Notes: generated by a model from the letters alone, not told the origin. Shown: positions 13,612-20,732, counted from the stretch's first letter. The stretch: DNA of 39,228 nt from Clostridia bacterium (GCA_017415515.1 JAFQGI010000018.1:1-39228), one strand, 5' to 3'. Numbers and translations: made by a program.

Positions 13612-13648
13612 AAAAAGCAGCCGACCCTATTGGGTCGGCTGCTTTTTT
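13612..13648. terminator. Bidirectional terminator after the permease gene
   Basis: Stem AAAAAGCAGCCGACCC / GGGTCGGCTGCTTTTTT with a TATT loop. A and T tracts on both sides suit both the permease gene and the convergent esterase gene. Confidence 0.9.
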
Positions 13649-13665
13649 GCTGGTTGGATGGTGGG

Positions 13666-13762
13666 GGCGCATCGTCCTACGGACGATATGCCGCACAGCG
13701 GCATCCTATCCCCCAGTCAAAACCGATGGTTTTGACAGCCCCCTTTAGGCAAGGGGGCCTTT
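13666..13762. repeat. Multi-hairpin element, copy B (stem-swapped)
   Basis: Chain of hairpins in the gap between permease and esterase: ATCGTCC/GGACGAT, ATGCCGC/GCGGCAT, TCAAAACC/GGTTTTGA and GCCCCCTT/AAGGGGGC. The right half keeps the flanks CCCAGTCA and TGACAGC seen in the element at 27041-27170, but with a different, still paired, stem between them. Confidence 0.65.
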
Positions 13763-13777
13763 TCTCTCTTTGACTCT

Positions 13778-14605
13778 TTACACTCTTTCCAGAATGAACT
13801 TGACGATCTCCTCTTGCACGCCATCCATGCCGGGCTGAGGCTCCACGCCGTAGTGCATCGGCTCAAAGCCGTGACCGCCCGCGACGGAATACATCAGGCG
13901 GGTGTTGGCGCCCGCCTCCACCAGCTTGTCAAACAGCTTTTCAGAGTGGCGGGGCAGCACGTGATAGTCGCTGGTGCCCGCGATCAGCAGGGTGTCGGGG
14001 GTGGTGGCGCAGGCATAGGTGATGGGGCTGACACGTGCCTTTTCGCTCTCGTCGGCGGGGTCGGCAAACAGATAGCCGTGGTCAAACTGCATGGCTTTTT
14101 CATCCGCCAGGTCGGTGATGGGACTCATGGGGGCGATGCCGCGGACGGTGTAGGGATCGGTGTAGGATTTCTCCGTGCAAAAGCCCTCCTTCACCATACC
14201 GGTCATCAGCGCCAGATGGGCACCGGCAGAGTGACCGGAGATGAAGAATTTGTCGCGGTCGATCCCCCACTCGTCGGCGTGGTGGGCGCAGAAGCGCAAG
14301 GCATCCAAGCAGTCCTCGATGATGTCGGCGACAAAAACGCCCTCGGGGGTGACGCGATAGTCGGCGGCAACAACGGCAAAGCCCTTGTCCAGCAGAGCAC
14401 CCACAGACACCTTGGCGTAATTCATCATGCCCAGGCGCTCCTCCACATACCAGCCGCCACCGGGCAGCACAAAATACAGCGGAGCTTTGTCATACACTTT
14501 CTTGTTGGGGGGCACAAAGGTCAGTTGCAGATCCCGTTGAGGGGTCACCTTATACACATAGTCGGTCTGTCCGTCGTTCCACAGGGGATAGGTCCATTCG
14601 CTCAT
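13778..14605 (-). CDS. Alpha/beta-hydrolase esterase (acetyl-esterase/HSL-like)
   Basis: Protein of 275 aa without a signal peptide. It has an oxyanion-hole segment LPGGGWYVEE (residues 47-56, PGGGW in place of the commoner HGGGW), nucleophile elbow SGHSAGAH with Ser126, the Asp of GTSDYHVLPRHS and the His of GGHGFEP, which make a plausible catalytic triad. This is the BD-FAE/acetyl-esterase type of carboxylic ester hydrolase, often acting on acetylated sugars or short esters; the substrate is unknown. Start ATG 14605 has AAGGAG at 8 nt; that site overlaps the stop of the upstream zinc-ribbon gene, and the genes are 5 bp apart, so they share a transcript. Confidence 0.88.
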   Translation of the reverse strand: MSEWTYPLWNDGQTDYVYKVTPQRDLQLTFVPPNKKVYDKAPLYFVLPGGGWYVEERLGMMNYAKVSVGALLDKGFAVVAADYRVTPEGVFVADIIEDCLDALRFCAHHADEWGIDRDKFFISGHSAGAHLALMTGMVKEGFCTEKSYTDPYTVRGIAPMSPITDLADEKAMQFDHGYLFADPADESEKARVSPITYACATTPDTLLIAGTSDYHVLPRHSEKLFDKLVEAGANTRLMYSVAGGHGFEPMHYGVEPQPGMDGVQEEIVKFILERV

Positions 14606-14610
14606 ATCGG

Positions 14611-15459
14611 TCACTCCTTATCTTGGTTTATCTCGGTTTTTCCGCAGACACGGCAACGCCGTCCCACGGTCACGGTCTTGTCATGGGCGGGGGTGTCCAC
14701 CACCCAAGTCTGCTCCTCCACCTCGCGGTACTCTTCGAAGGTTTCGTAGCGGTCACGGAAAACAACTTCCAACGAGTCGCCATCGTGTTGGGAGTCAAAA
14801 TGATCGTAATAGTCTTCCAACGTGCCAAACTCTTTATAGCACAGCGCACAGCGGAACAGGGTCAATCGTTTCTCCACAGTCTTGGTTTCGTAGTGCCCCT
14901 TCTCCTCCACGTGCACCGTCTCGGTGATAGACTCCCAACTGTGACCTGCCGCACAGGAGGAGGCGGTGATGCCGGTGGATGCCGTTGGAGTGACGGAAGA
15001 TCCGCGAGTGGTGGTGCTTGTGGCGGCAGAAGATCCGCGAGTGGTGGTGCTTGTGACACCGCTTGCGGCGGAAGTGGTGGTGGCATGGGTGGTGGTGCTT
15101 GTGCCGCCGGTAGCATGGGTGAGTGAGGGGTGTTTCGTGGTGGTTGCGGTGGCGTCGGACGCGGTTTGGCGGGTGGAGGCGGTGGAGGCGGCAGAAGCCG
15201 CCGCCGTGGTTGTGGTGGAGGCTCCGACGGATGCGGCATCCTCCTTTTTGGCGGGGGGCGATTGCCACGGCCGCCATAGCCACAGGCCGCACAGGAGCAA
15301 CCACAGCAACAGCGCGATGATGAGCCACAGCCACCATCGGCGGCGCCGACGAACGGGGGTGTCGCCAATCACCGTTTCGGTTATCAGTTTTTCCATGCAA
15401 TAGGGGCAAAACTGCATCTCCTGCGGCAGCTCTTTTCCGCAGTGGGGACAGGGCTTCAT
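14611..15459 (-). CDS. Zinc-ribbon/TM protein with Ser/Thr stalk and extracytoplasmic C2H2-type domain
   Basis: Protein of 282 aa. Cytoplasmic zinc ribbon (C4, C7, C18, C21), an Arg cluster, a Trp/Leu-rich TM helix at 42-62, then a stalk of about 95 residues that is almost all S, T, A and G (with repeats of STTTRGSS). The C-terminal domain (about 169-282) has CAAGHSW (C169, H173), EEKGHYET, then C204-x2-C207-x12-H220-x4-H225 with Phe three residues after the second Cys, and a last CRVCG (C269, C272). The middle motif matches the classical C2H2 finger spacing. The same domain ends the 17816 lipoprotein. Start ATG 15459 follows GAGGAGG. Topology puts the finger outside. Function unknown. Confidence 0.83.
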   Translation of the reverse strand: MKPCPHCGKELPQEMQFCPYCMEKLITETVIGDTPVRRRRRWWLWLIIALLLWLLLCGLWLWRPWQSPPAKKEDAASVGASTTTTAAASAASTASTRQTASDATATTTKHPSLTHATGGTSTTTHATTTSAASGVTSTTTRGSSAATSTTTRGSSVTPTASTGITASSCAAGHSWESITETVHVEEKGHYETKTVEKRLTLFRCALCYKEFGTLEDYYDHFDSQHDGDSLEVVFRDRYETFEEYREVEEQTWVVDTPAHDKTVTVGRRCRVCGKTEINQDKE

Positions 15460-15485
15460 GGCAGACACCTCCTCTCACGGCAACC

Positions 15486-15514
15486 AGTATACCACATATT
15501 TCCTTACAATACAA
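15486..15514 (-). promoter_or_regulatory. Sigma-A promoter of the 14611 gene and the esterase
   Basis: On the minus strand, -35 TTGTAT (15514-15509), 17-bp spacer, -10 TATACT (15491-15486). Confidence 0.7.
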
Positions 15515-15525
15515 GATAATACAAG

Positions 15526-15556
15526 AAAAACCGAGGGCAACCGCCCTCGGTTTTTT
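15526..15556. terminator. Terminator ending the five-gene lipoprotein operon
   Basis: Stem AAAAACCGAGGGC / GCCCTCGGTTTTTT. It lies directly downstream of the 15577 gene on the minus strand and upstream of the next promoter, so it separates the two minus-strand units. Confidence 0.88.
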
Positions 15557-15576
15557 GTGTTTTGGTGCCTGTTGAG

Positions 15577-15945
15577 TTATTGTCCGATGCCGCCCAGTTT
15601 GCTGGTGCGGTAATCCGCCAGATCCTCACAGCGGGTTTTGGCATCCGAGCGGGAATAACCGACCGCGAATGTGACTACCTCGCCTTCGCAAAGCTCCGCA
15701 TAACCCCAGTCATAGGAATCGGTCTTGACCAAAAAATAGCTGTATTCCTTGTTATGCGCCGTCTGGGTTTTGAGCAGGCTGATTTTTTTAATGGAAACGC
15801 TGACCGGCTCATCCTCAGAAGAGCAGTCTGCCTCGGCGGCGTTCAAAATGGATTTGGCGTTGGTTTCTGCGTCCTTATCGCCCCCGCAGGCGGTGAGCGT
15901 CACCAAAGACAGCACAACGAGAAGAAGTGCTAACCACTTTTTCAT
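15577..15945 (-). CDS. Small lipoprotein of unknown function
   Basis: Protein of 122 aa with a clear lipoprotein signal (MKKWLALLLVVLSLVTLTAC, lipobox LTAC, then GGDKD). The mature domain of about 100 residues has a short helix (ETNAKSILNAAEADC), strands VSVSIKKISLLKT and YSYFLVKTDSYDWGYAELC, and a helical end with two more Cys. No family is recognised. It is the last gene of the minus-strand lipoprotein operon, 65 bp after the 16011 gene and followed by a terminator. The ribosome site AGGAGG lies before ATG 15945. Confidence 0.8.
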   Translation of the reverse strand: MKKWLALLLVVLSLVTLTACGGDKDAETNAKSILNAAEADCSSEDEPVSVSIKKISLLKTQTAHNKEYSYFLVKTDSYDWGYAELCEGEVVTFAVGYSRSDAKTRCEDLADYRTSKLGGIGQ

Positions 15946-16010
15946 AATGATACCTCCTGTTATTTGTGCCGATTTTATGGCACTTTTTCAAAAATCTTAT
16001 ATGGTACGGT

Positions 16011-16664
16011 TTAACCGTCTAAATCGTGGGCCTTATCGCAAATAATCAGATAAAGGAGGGTTTCCTCCTGCCCAAACAACACCTCGTATTTGTCGTCTTC
16101 CCATTTGTAAGTATAGTCGTCCACCATACCGTCTGCGTCAAAAAATGCGTTGTAGGTTTCGGCCACGTCGTCGATGATGGCGGCAGAGAAATCATCACGA
16201 ACTGTATTCCAAGCCAGGTAGAACTCATACATTTCCTTGTCCCGGTTAAACGAAGCGTACAGCGCAGGCCGACAATAAGAATAGGAGACGCTGGTAATGT
16301 AAAAGTCCATGTCGTCGATAGGATCAAACTCTTCGCCGCTGGCGTGGCGCTTCAGAAAATCAGAGCCGATAAAATCCCATACGGACGGATCGTCCAAGGG
16401 CAAGCTTACTCCATCGGTAAAATAGCCCTCCTCGTCCTCTTCCACATCTAAGGCCGGGGCCGTCAATTCGTGCGCTTCCAGCGTATCACAAAAATCATCG
16501 TAGGACATACCGAATTTCAGGTCGAAAGGCAGAGCAAAAGCAGCCTCCTCTTCCACAACCTTTTCTTTTTCCGCTTTCTCTTTCTTATCGCAGGCGGTAA
16601 GGCTTAGCATACCTACCAGCATCACCAAGGCTAACAGAATCGCTAACCATGCCTTTCTTTTCAT
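16011..16664 (-). CDS. Lipoprotein with LKFGMSYD domain
   Basis: Protein of 217 aa: lipoprotein signal (MKRKAWLAILLALVMLVGMLSLTAC), short K/E linker, then a domain beginning ALPFDLKFGMSYDDFCDTLEAHELTAPAL, with LPLDDPSVWDFIGSDFLKRH in the middle and KWEDDKYEVLFGQEETLLYLIICD at the end. The same domain forms the N-terminal half of the 17816 lipoprotein, so the two are paralogues sharing one module. Start ATG 16664 follows AGGAGGAAATTGC; the longer in-frame ORF upstream lies in another frame of the preceding gene and is not credible. The signal peptide is almost the same as that of the next gene upstream (16736), which suggests exchange or duplication. Function unknown. Confidence 0.83.
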   Translation of the reverse strand: MKRKAWLAILLALVMLVGMLSLTACDKKEKAEKEKVVEEEAAFALPFDLKFGMSYDDFCDTLEAHELTAPALDVEEDEEGYFTDGVSLPLDDPSVWDFIGSDFLKRHASGEEFDPIDDMDFYITSVSYSYCRPALYASFNRDKEMYEFYLAWNTVRDDFSAAIIDDVAETYNAFFDADGMVDDYTYKWEDDKYEVLFGQEETLLYLIICDKAHDLDG

Positions 16665-16735
16665 GCAATTTCCTCCTGTTGTTTTGCATTCATAAACCAG
16701 TTGGTTGCGGTGCAAGCTCCAACGTGGGGAGACGA

Positions 16736-17395
16736 TTAATACTCGTCGCCGTAATGACCGTAGTAATCGTCGTAATCGTCGCTGTAGTAGCAGTTGGCGA
16801 CCTTCCATTTGCCGTCGATCTTCACGACGGTCACGGTCAAATCGTTAATGACGCTCTCATACACATGGCCGGAGATGCTGACCTTTACGGTCACGTCCAC
16901 GGCCTCTTCAATATCCTCCACGTCGTCCTCGTCGATGTATTCGTCATAATTCTCCAGCAGATAGTTGATGACTGCTCCAACCTCTTCTTCGTCCATTTCT
17001 TCGGTATCGGTAGCCTCGACCGTGAGCTCATAATCGTCGCCGTATTCTTCTTTCATGTATTCTTTGGCTTGATCGAGGAAGACTTTATACGCCTTTTTCC
17101 AGCTGGAGATGTCCTCGTCGCATTCCTCGCTCAATTCCTCAAAGAATTCTTCCTCGGAGTCGAACTCGTCGAGAGCATCATCCTTCAACTCAGCCTCGAA
17201 ATCGTAGGCGTACAGATCAATCAAAGACTCGTAGTCCTCCATCTCCCACGCTTGGGCAAAAGCCTCGGCCACTTCCTCGGGATTGTTTGGCACGCTTTCG
17301 TCGTCTTTCTCCTTCTTGTCGCAGGCGGTGAGGCTTAGCATACTCACCAGCATCACCAGAGATAACAGAATCGCTAACCATACTTTTCTTTTCAT
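16736..17395 (-). CDS. Very acidic lipoprotein, paralogue of the 9785 gene
   Basis: Protein of 219 aa. Lipoprotein signal (MKRKVWLAILLSLVMLVSMLSLTAC), then NNPEEVAEAFAQAWEMEDYESLIDLYAYDFEAEL, an acidic helical middle, closing strand LTVTVVKIDGKWKVANCYY and a tail of D and Y (SDDYDDYYGHYGDEY). It aligns along its length with the 9785 lipoprotein, including the VAExF opening, the GKWKVA strand and the acidic-aromatic tail. Start ATG 17395 follows AAAGGAGTG; the GTG three codons upstream would put the site too close. It is the middle gene of a minus-strand operon (17816, 17429, 16736, 16011, 15577). Function unknown. Confidence 0.85.
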   Translation of the reverse strand: MKRKVWLAILLSLVMLVSMLSLTACDKKEKDDESVPNNPEEVAEAFAQAWEMEDYESLIDLYAYDFEAELKDDALDEFDSEEEFFEELSEECDEDISSWKKAYKVFLDQAKEYMKEEYGDDYELTVEATDTEEMDEEEVGAVINYLLENYDEYIDEDDVEDIEEAVDVTVKVSISGHVYESVINDLTVTVVKIDGKWKVANCYYSDDYDDYYGHYGDEY

Positions 17396-17428
17396 ACAGA
17401 ACACTCCTTTATTTTTTATTGAAAAACC

Positions 17429-17803
17429 TTAGTCCACAATGCCGAACAAGGCCTTCAAATCCTCCAGATTGTCGTCAAAATCGTAGCCGGGCGGAAGCAT
17501 TTTTGTGGCGTTGACCCTGACGCCGTTGACGCAATATACGCCATAGGCCGCCACGACGTCACGCTCCAAATAGCATTTGACCGCGATCAAATACACTTCC
17601 GATTCGTTCTGTCCTTCACCGGTATACAAAACCTCGCCCTTCACTTCGTCCGCCGCAAACCCCATTTCCTTGCGGAACGCGGAGGTGGCGTAGGATTCGG
17701 CGACCTGGATGGACTCCTCCTCGTATTTGCTGCCGAACAAACTACATCCGGAAGCCAACAGCATAATGGCAACAAGTAAACAAATAAGTGCCGATTTTTT
17801 CAT
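17429..17803 (-). CDS. Small lipoprotein of unknown function
   Basis: Protein of 124 aa with a typical lipoprotein signal (MKKSALICLLVAIMLLASGC, lipobox ASGC) and a mature part of about 105 residues. The mature part shows a helix (ESIQVAESYATSAFRKEMG), then strands EVLYTGEGQNESEVYLIAVKCYLE and AAYGVYCVNGVRVNATKM, and a short acidic helix at the end. No family is recognised. It starts 12 bp after the stop of the 17816 lipoprotein and has AAGGAGGATTTCTT before the ATG, so it is tightly linked to that gene. Two Cys in the strand region could form a disulfide. Confidence 0.8.
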   Translation of the reverse strand: MKKSALICLLVAIMLLASGCSLFGSKYEEESIQVAESYATSAFRKEMGFAADEVKGEVLYTGEGQNESEVYLIAVKCYLERDVVAAYGVYCVNGVRVNATKMLPPGYDFDDNLEDLKALFGIVD

Positions 17804-17815
17804 AAGAAATCCTCC

Positions 17816-19072
17816 TTAGTTTTTCTTTTTGCCGCACACACGGCATTCGTATCCGATGATTTCTTCTACGGTTTCCTCTTCCTGATCCACCACCCATTCT
17901 TCACGGTAGATCGGCTCCTGTTCGGTGACGGTTTCATAGCGCTCTTTAAAGAAAGAAGCAGAGTTGCCGGAAGAGGCTTCGTGCTGGGCGAAGTGAGAAT
18001 AATAGGCATTCAACGAAGAAAACGCCTCATAGCACATGGCGCATTTATAGCTGGTGACGGTGTTATAACCGCTGATCACCGTTTCATAATGTCCCTTCTC
18101 CTCGTAGTGCACGGTGTCGTAAATGGCTTCCCAATCGTGACCGTGGGCACAAGGATCTTGATTTTGGGTCGGAGTGGGAGTGGTAGGTTTATTCTGCGTA
18201 GGTATGGGTTTGTTTTGGGTGGAAGCAGGCTTGTTTTGGGTGGGGTGGTTTGTCGCCGTGGGTTTGTTTTGGGTGGGGGTGGTTTGTGCAGACTGGCCGT
18301 CGGTTGGGCCAATCGTGGTTTTTCCTGCCGTTGTCGAGTGAGAAGAACTTTTGCTTGTCCCCTCTTCCGGGAGCGGGGCTGTGTCGGCATCATAGGCATT
18401 ATCCTTGATAATCAGCGCATAGCACCCGGTTGTGGGTTGATAGAACATAACAGAGTATTTGTCGTTTTCCCAATAGCTGGTACAATCGTTTAGCTCGCCG
18501 CCGATGCCAAAGAAGGCATCGTAGTAAGGTGTTATATCAGCGGCCAAAGCTTTAATAAAGTACTGTGTAGCCGTTTCAAATTTTTCGTTCGTATAAAGGC
18601 CTATAAAACCGAATTGCGATAATTCTTTCTTCTGGTTAAAGAAAGCGTACACACAGGGGGTCGAATTACGATAGATCAACTGATGCATGAAAAGGGTGCT
18701 CTCTTCTTCATCGGCGGTTAAATGATACTCCTTGCCGGACAGGTTTTGCAGTAGTTTGGAGCCGGTGAATTTCCAGATCGAGGGGTCGTCAGTGGGGAGC
18801 GGCATAACATCCGGTTTATATCCAGGTTGGTCGGTGGCCGGCTTCAAGGGGTTAGCGGTGAGCCCGTTTTCGCTGAGCTTGGCGGCAAACTCGTCGTAGG
18901 ACATGCCGAACTTCAGGCCAAAAGGCAAGGCAATATCGGTTTCCTCTGGGGCGGTGGTGGTCGTGGTTTTCTTTTCTGTGGGTGTGTCCTCCGTCTCGAC
19001 GGGTTCGTTACCGCAGGCGGTCAGCCCCAACAGCAGACACAGCACCAATAACAGAGATACTACTTTCTTCAT
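17816..19072 (-). CDS. Lipoprotein with LKFGMSYD domain, PTQNK stalk and C2H2-type domain
   Basis: Protein of 418 aa. Lipoprotein signal (MKKVVSLLLVLCLLLGLTACG), Thr-rich linker, a globular LKFGMSYDEF domain (about 50-235, shared with the 16011 lipoprotein), and a stalk with repeated T-Q-N-K-P. A C-terminal domain shared with the 14611 protein follows: CAHGHDW (C308, H312), EEKGHYET, C344-x2-C347-x12-H360-x3-H364 with Phe three residues after the second Cys, and CRVCG (C410, C413). So it fuses modules found apart in two neighbours. It is the first gene of the operon, with a strong promoter and a 10-bp inverted repeat at the -35. A secreted Zn-binding role is inferred. Confidence 0.85.
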   Translation of the reverse strand: MKKVVSLLLVLCLLLGLTACGNEPVETEDTPTEKKTTTTTAPEETDIALPFGLKFGMSYDEFAAKLSENGLTANPLKPATDQPGYKPDVMPLPTDDPSIWKFTGSKLLQNLSGKEYHLTADEEESTLFMHQLIYRNSTPCVYAFFNQKKELSQFGFIGLYTNEKFETATQYFIKALAADITPYYDAFFGIGGELNDCTSYWENDKYSVMFYQPTTGCYALIIKDNAYDADTAPLPEEGTSKSSSHSTTAGKTTIGPTDGQSAQTTPTQNKPTATNHPTQNKPASTQNKPIPTQNKPTTPTPTQNQDPCAHGHDWEAIYDTVHYEEKGHYETVISGYNTVTSYKCAMCYEAFSSLNAYYSHFAQHEASSGNSASFFKERYETVTEQEPIYREEWVVDQEEETVEEIIGYECRVCGKKKN

Positions 19073-19104
19073 TCTTTTTCTCCTTTATTTTTATGTCTTA
19101 CCTA

Positions 19105-19133
19105 AATATAGCACACGTTTTCGTGATTTGCAA
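19105..19133 (-). promoter_or_regulatory. Sigma-A promoter of the five-gene lipoprotein operon
   Basis: On the minus strand, -35 TTGCAA (19133-19128), 17-bp spacer, -10 TATATT (19110-19105). Confidence 0.78.
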
Positions 19134-19152
19134 GCGTATTTTGCTTGCAAAT
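19126..19152. promoter_or_regulatory. Inverted-repeat operator candidate between lipoprotein operon and RHH gene
   Basis: Perfect 10-bp arms ATTTGCAAGC (19126-19135) and GCTTGCAAAT (19143-19152) with a 7-bp centre. The left arm includes the -35 of the lipoprotein operon. It lies 54 bp upstream of the ribbon-helix-helix gene on the other strand. Confidence 0.6.
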
Positions 19153-19205
19153 TTACTTGTATAAAATATTGCGGTTTTACCGTACAATAGGGTTGAGGTG
19201 ATTGT

Positions 19206-19388
19206 ATGTTTACCGTAAAAAAGCCCCAAAGCTCCAACAAGACCATCCGCATGCCGGACACGCTCATCGAAAGCCTCCAGCAGGTGGCGGACGCCAACGA
19301 CATTTCCTTCAATCAGCTGGTGGTTCAGTGCTGTGAGTATGCGCTGGCCCATCGGCAGGAGCCTTCTGCGGATCCTTCTGCACAATAA
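19206..19388 (+). CDS. Small ribbon-helix-helix (Arc/MetJ-type) DNA-binding protein
   Basis: Protein of 60 aa. The core NKTIRMPDTLIESLQQVADANDISFNQLVVQCCEYAL has the RHH pattern: an N-terminal strand with alternating basic residues, then helix A and helix B with the N-x-L-V position. Dimers of this fold bind short inverted or direct repeats. It is divergent from the lipoprotein operon, whose -35 overlaps a perfect inverted repeat, which makes it the obvious candidate regulator; that link is inferred from position. Ribosome site GAGGTG before ATG 19206. A weak -10 TACAAT lies just upstream. The 130 bp after it hold only the terminator of the kinase gene. Confidence 0.8.
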   Translation: MFTVKKPQSSNKTIRMPDTLIESLQQVADANDISFNQLVVQCCEYALAHRQEPSADPSAQ

Positions 19389-19460
19389 ACGGCTCAGACG
19401 GACACTCCTCAAACAGCGGTTTGCGTTGTTTCCGTTGTTTCTTATCACACATACAGAAAA

Positions 19461-19496
19461 ACACCCCCAACGGACAGTATAGTCCGTTGGGGGTGT
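19461..19496 (-). terminator. Terminator of the kinase gene
   Basis: Fifteen-bp perfect stem ACACCCCCAACGGAC / GTCCGTTGGGGGTGT. The T tract (TTTTTC) follows on the minus strand only, so it serves the kinase gene. Confidence 0.85.
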
Positions 19497-19520
19497 CGTT
19501 GTCCTTAGCAGGTTGCTAAG

Positions 19521-20222
19521 TTATACCAATCGCTCTTTCAGCTCCCACACATCGGCAAAGCGTTTGTTGGGGTCCAGTTGGGTGCATTTGTCGATGAGGG
19601 GGGCAAGTCGTCCTTTGGCAGCTTGGCGGGTGGGGTGTTGCCCCGTGAGCATCACGTTCATCATCACGCCCATGGCAAACAGATCCGAGCGGGCGTCGGT
19701 CTGGGTCACGCCGAACTGCTCGGGGGCGGCATAGCCCGCCGTGCCGATGACGCAGGTGTCCTGCCCCGCTTGGGGCTTATATTCCCGCGCAATATCAAAA
19801 TCCAGCAGTACCACCCGCCCATCGGAGCAAACCATCACGTTTTCCGGCTTGATGTCCCGATGAATATAGCCGTGCTGATGCAAAAAGCCCACGCCGTCGC
19901 ACACCGCCGCCATCACCCGCCGTACACCCGCCTCGGTGTACAGCCCGTTTTCCAAAATCTGCGCCACCGTGGAGCCGTCCAGATATTCCTCCAACACCAG
20001 GCAACGATCCCCCTCCTGCCGCACCTCGTAAATACGGGGAAGATGCGGGTGGCGCACCGTCTGCAACAGGCGATACAAAGAGCCGTCCCCCTCAAAAGAG
20101 AGGCAGACCAGGTCCTGCCCCCGTTGCTTGTGCCGCAGCTGGCGCATGGTCAGCTTTGGGGTATCCCGCAGCACCCGCACCAGCTCGTATTCGCTTTGCA
20201 ACGCCGCATTTAGCCATTGCAT
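19521..20222 (-). CDS. Hanks-type Ser/Thr kinase, catalytic domain only, with DFD motif
   Basis: Protein of 233 aa, a bare kinase domain without TM or PASTA repeats, so cytoplasmic. Catalytic loop HRDIKPENVM (121-130) is intact, APEQF (166-170) and RSDLFAMGVMM follow, but the Mg-binding motif is DFD (141-143) instead of DFG. The N-lobe lacks a glycine loop and the usual VAIK lysine (here LVCLSF). It could be active by an altered mechanism or act as a degraded kinase. Start ATG 20222 has AGAGGTG at 8 nt; the longer ORF upstream crosses the divergent promoter and gene and is rejected. It is divergent from a HTH gene, with the HTH -35 overlapping this start codon. A target is unknown; the HTH protein is a natural guess. 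Confidence 0.88.
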   Translation of the reverse strand: MQWLNAALQSEYELVRVLRDTPKLTMRQLRHKQRGQDLVCLSFEGDGSLYRLLQTVRHPHLPRIYEVRQEGDRCLVLEEYLDGSTVAQILENGLYTEAGVRRVMAAVCDGVGFLHQHGYIHRDIKPENVMVCSDGRVVLLDFDIAREYKPQAGQDTCVIGTAGYAAPEQFGVTQTDARSDLFAMGVMMNVMLTGQHPTRQAAKGRLAPLIDKCTQLDPNKRFADVWELKERLV

Positions 20223-20245
20223 ATCGTGTTCACCTCTGCTATAAT
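20217..20245 (+). promoter_or_regulatory. Sigma-A promoter of the HTH gene, overlapping the kinase start codon
   Basis: -35 TTGCAT (20217-20222), 17-bp spacer, perfect -10 TATAAT (20240-20245). The last three bases of the -35 (20220-20222) are the kinase start codon on the other strand. Confidence 0.75.
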
Positions 20246-20267
20246 GGATGGGAAAGAAGGGATCGTC

Positions 20268-20687
20268 GTGGCAAAACAAACCAAAGAAATGCTGGAACAG
20301 CTCAAACGCGCCGAGAGCCTGGACGGCTATCTGGCGGAAAACACTGCCGAGATGGTGGACGGCACGCTGCCCACCCACCTGAACGCCCTGTTGGAAGAAA
20401 CCGGTTTATCCAAATCGGAGGTGTTGCGCCGTGCCGAGATCAACGACATCTACGGCTATCAACTATTCGCCGGCTCTCGCCGTCCCTCGCGGGATAAGCT
20501 GGTGGCACTGTGCGTGGGGTTCGGGCTGTCGGATGAGCGCACCCAGCAACTGTTCAAGGCGGTGGGATTTGCTCCGCTGTATCCCAAAAATCGGCGGGAC
20601 AGCATTCTGCTGTTCGGACTGCAAAAGGGCTATACCGTTCTGCAAATCAACAACCAGTTGTACGAGCACGGAGAGCCAACCCTGTGA
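20268..20687 (+). CDS. XRE-like helix-turn-helix protein divergent from the kinase
   Basis: Protein of 139 aa. An N-terminal helix (AKQTKEMLEQLKRAESL) leads to an XRE-like domain: LNALLEETGLSKSEVLRRAEINDIYGYQLFAGSRRPSRDKLVALCVGFGLSDERTQQLFKAVG. The last 35 residues (NRRDSILLFGLQKGYTVLQINNQLYEHGEP) are helical. Start GTG 20268 has GAAGGG at 6 nt and lies downstream of the good promoter; earlier in-frame ATGs lie inside the promoter. It shares its control region with a cytoplasmic kinase, so phosphorylation of this protein and autoregulation of both genes are reasonable hypotheses. It is followed by a bidirectional terminator. Confidence 0.8.
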   Translation: MAKQTKEMLEQLKRAESLDGYLAENTAEMVDGTLPTHLNALLEETGLSKSEVLRRAEINDIYGYQLFAGSRRPSRDKLVALCVGFGLSDERTQQLFKAVGFAPLYPKNRRDSILLFGLQKGYTVLQINNQLYEHGEPTL

Positions 20688-20690
20688 GAA

Positions 20691-20722
20691 AAAAGCCATC
20701 GGCCATGCCGATGGCTTTTCTC
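20691..20722. terminator. Bidirectional terminator between HTH and HAD genes
   Basis: Stem AAAAGCCATCGGC / GCCGATGGCTTTT with a CAT loop, between two convergent genes. Confidence 0.88.
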
Positions 20723-20732
20723 GTTATCCCAG

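Noticed and set aside
12954-13613. Antisense open frame of 219 codons under the permease gene
   Set aside because: His/Gln-rich shadow frame; the sense permease has the inverted-repeat transporter signature, promoter and terminator.
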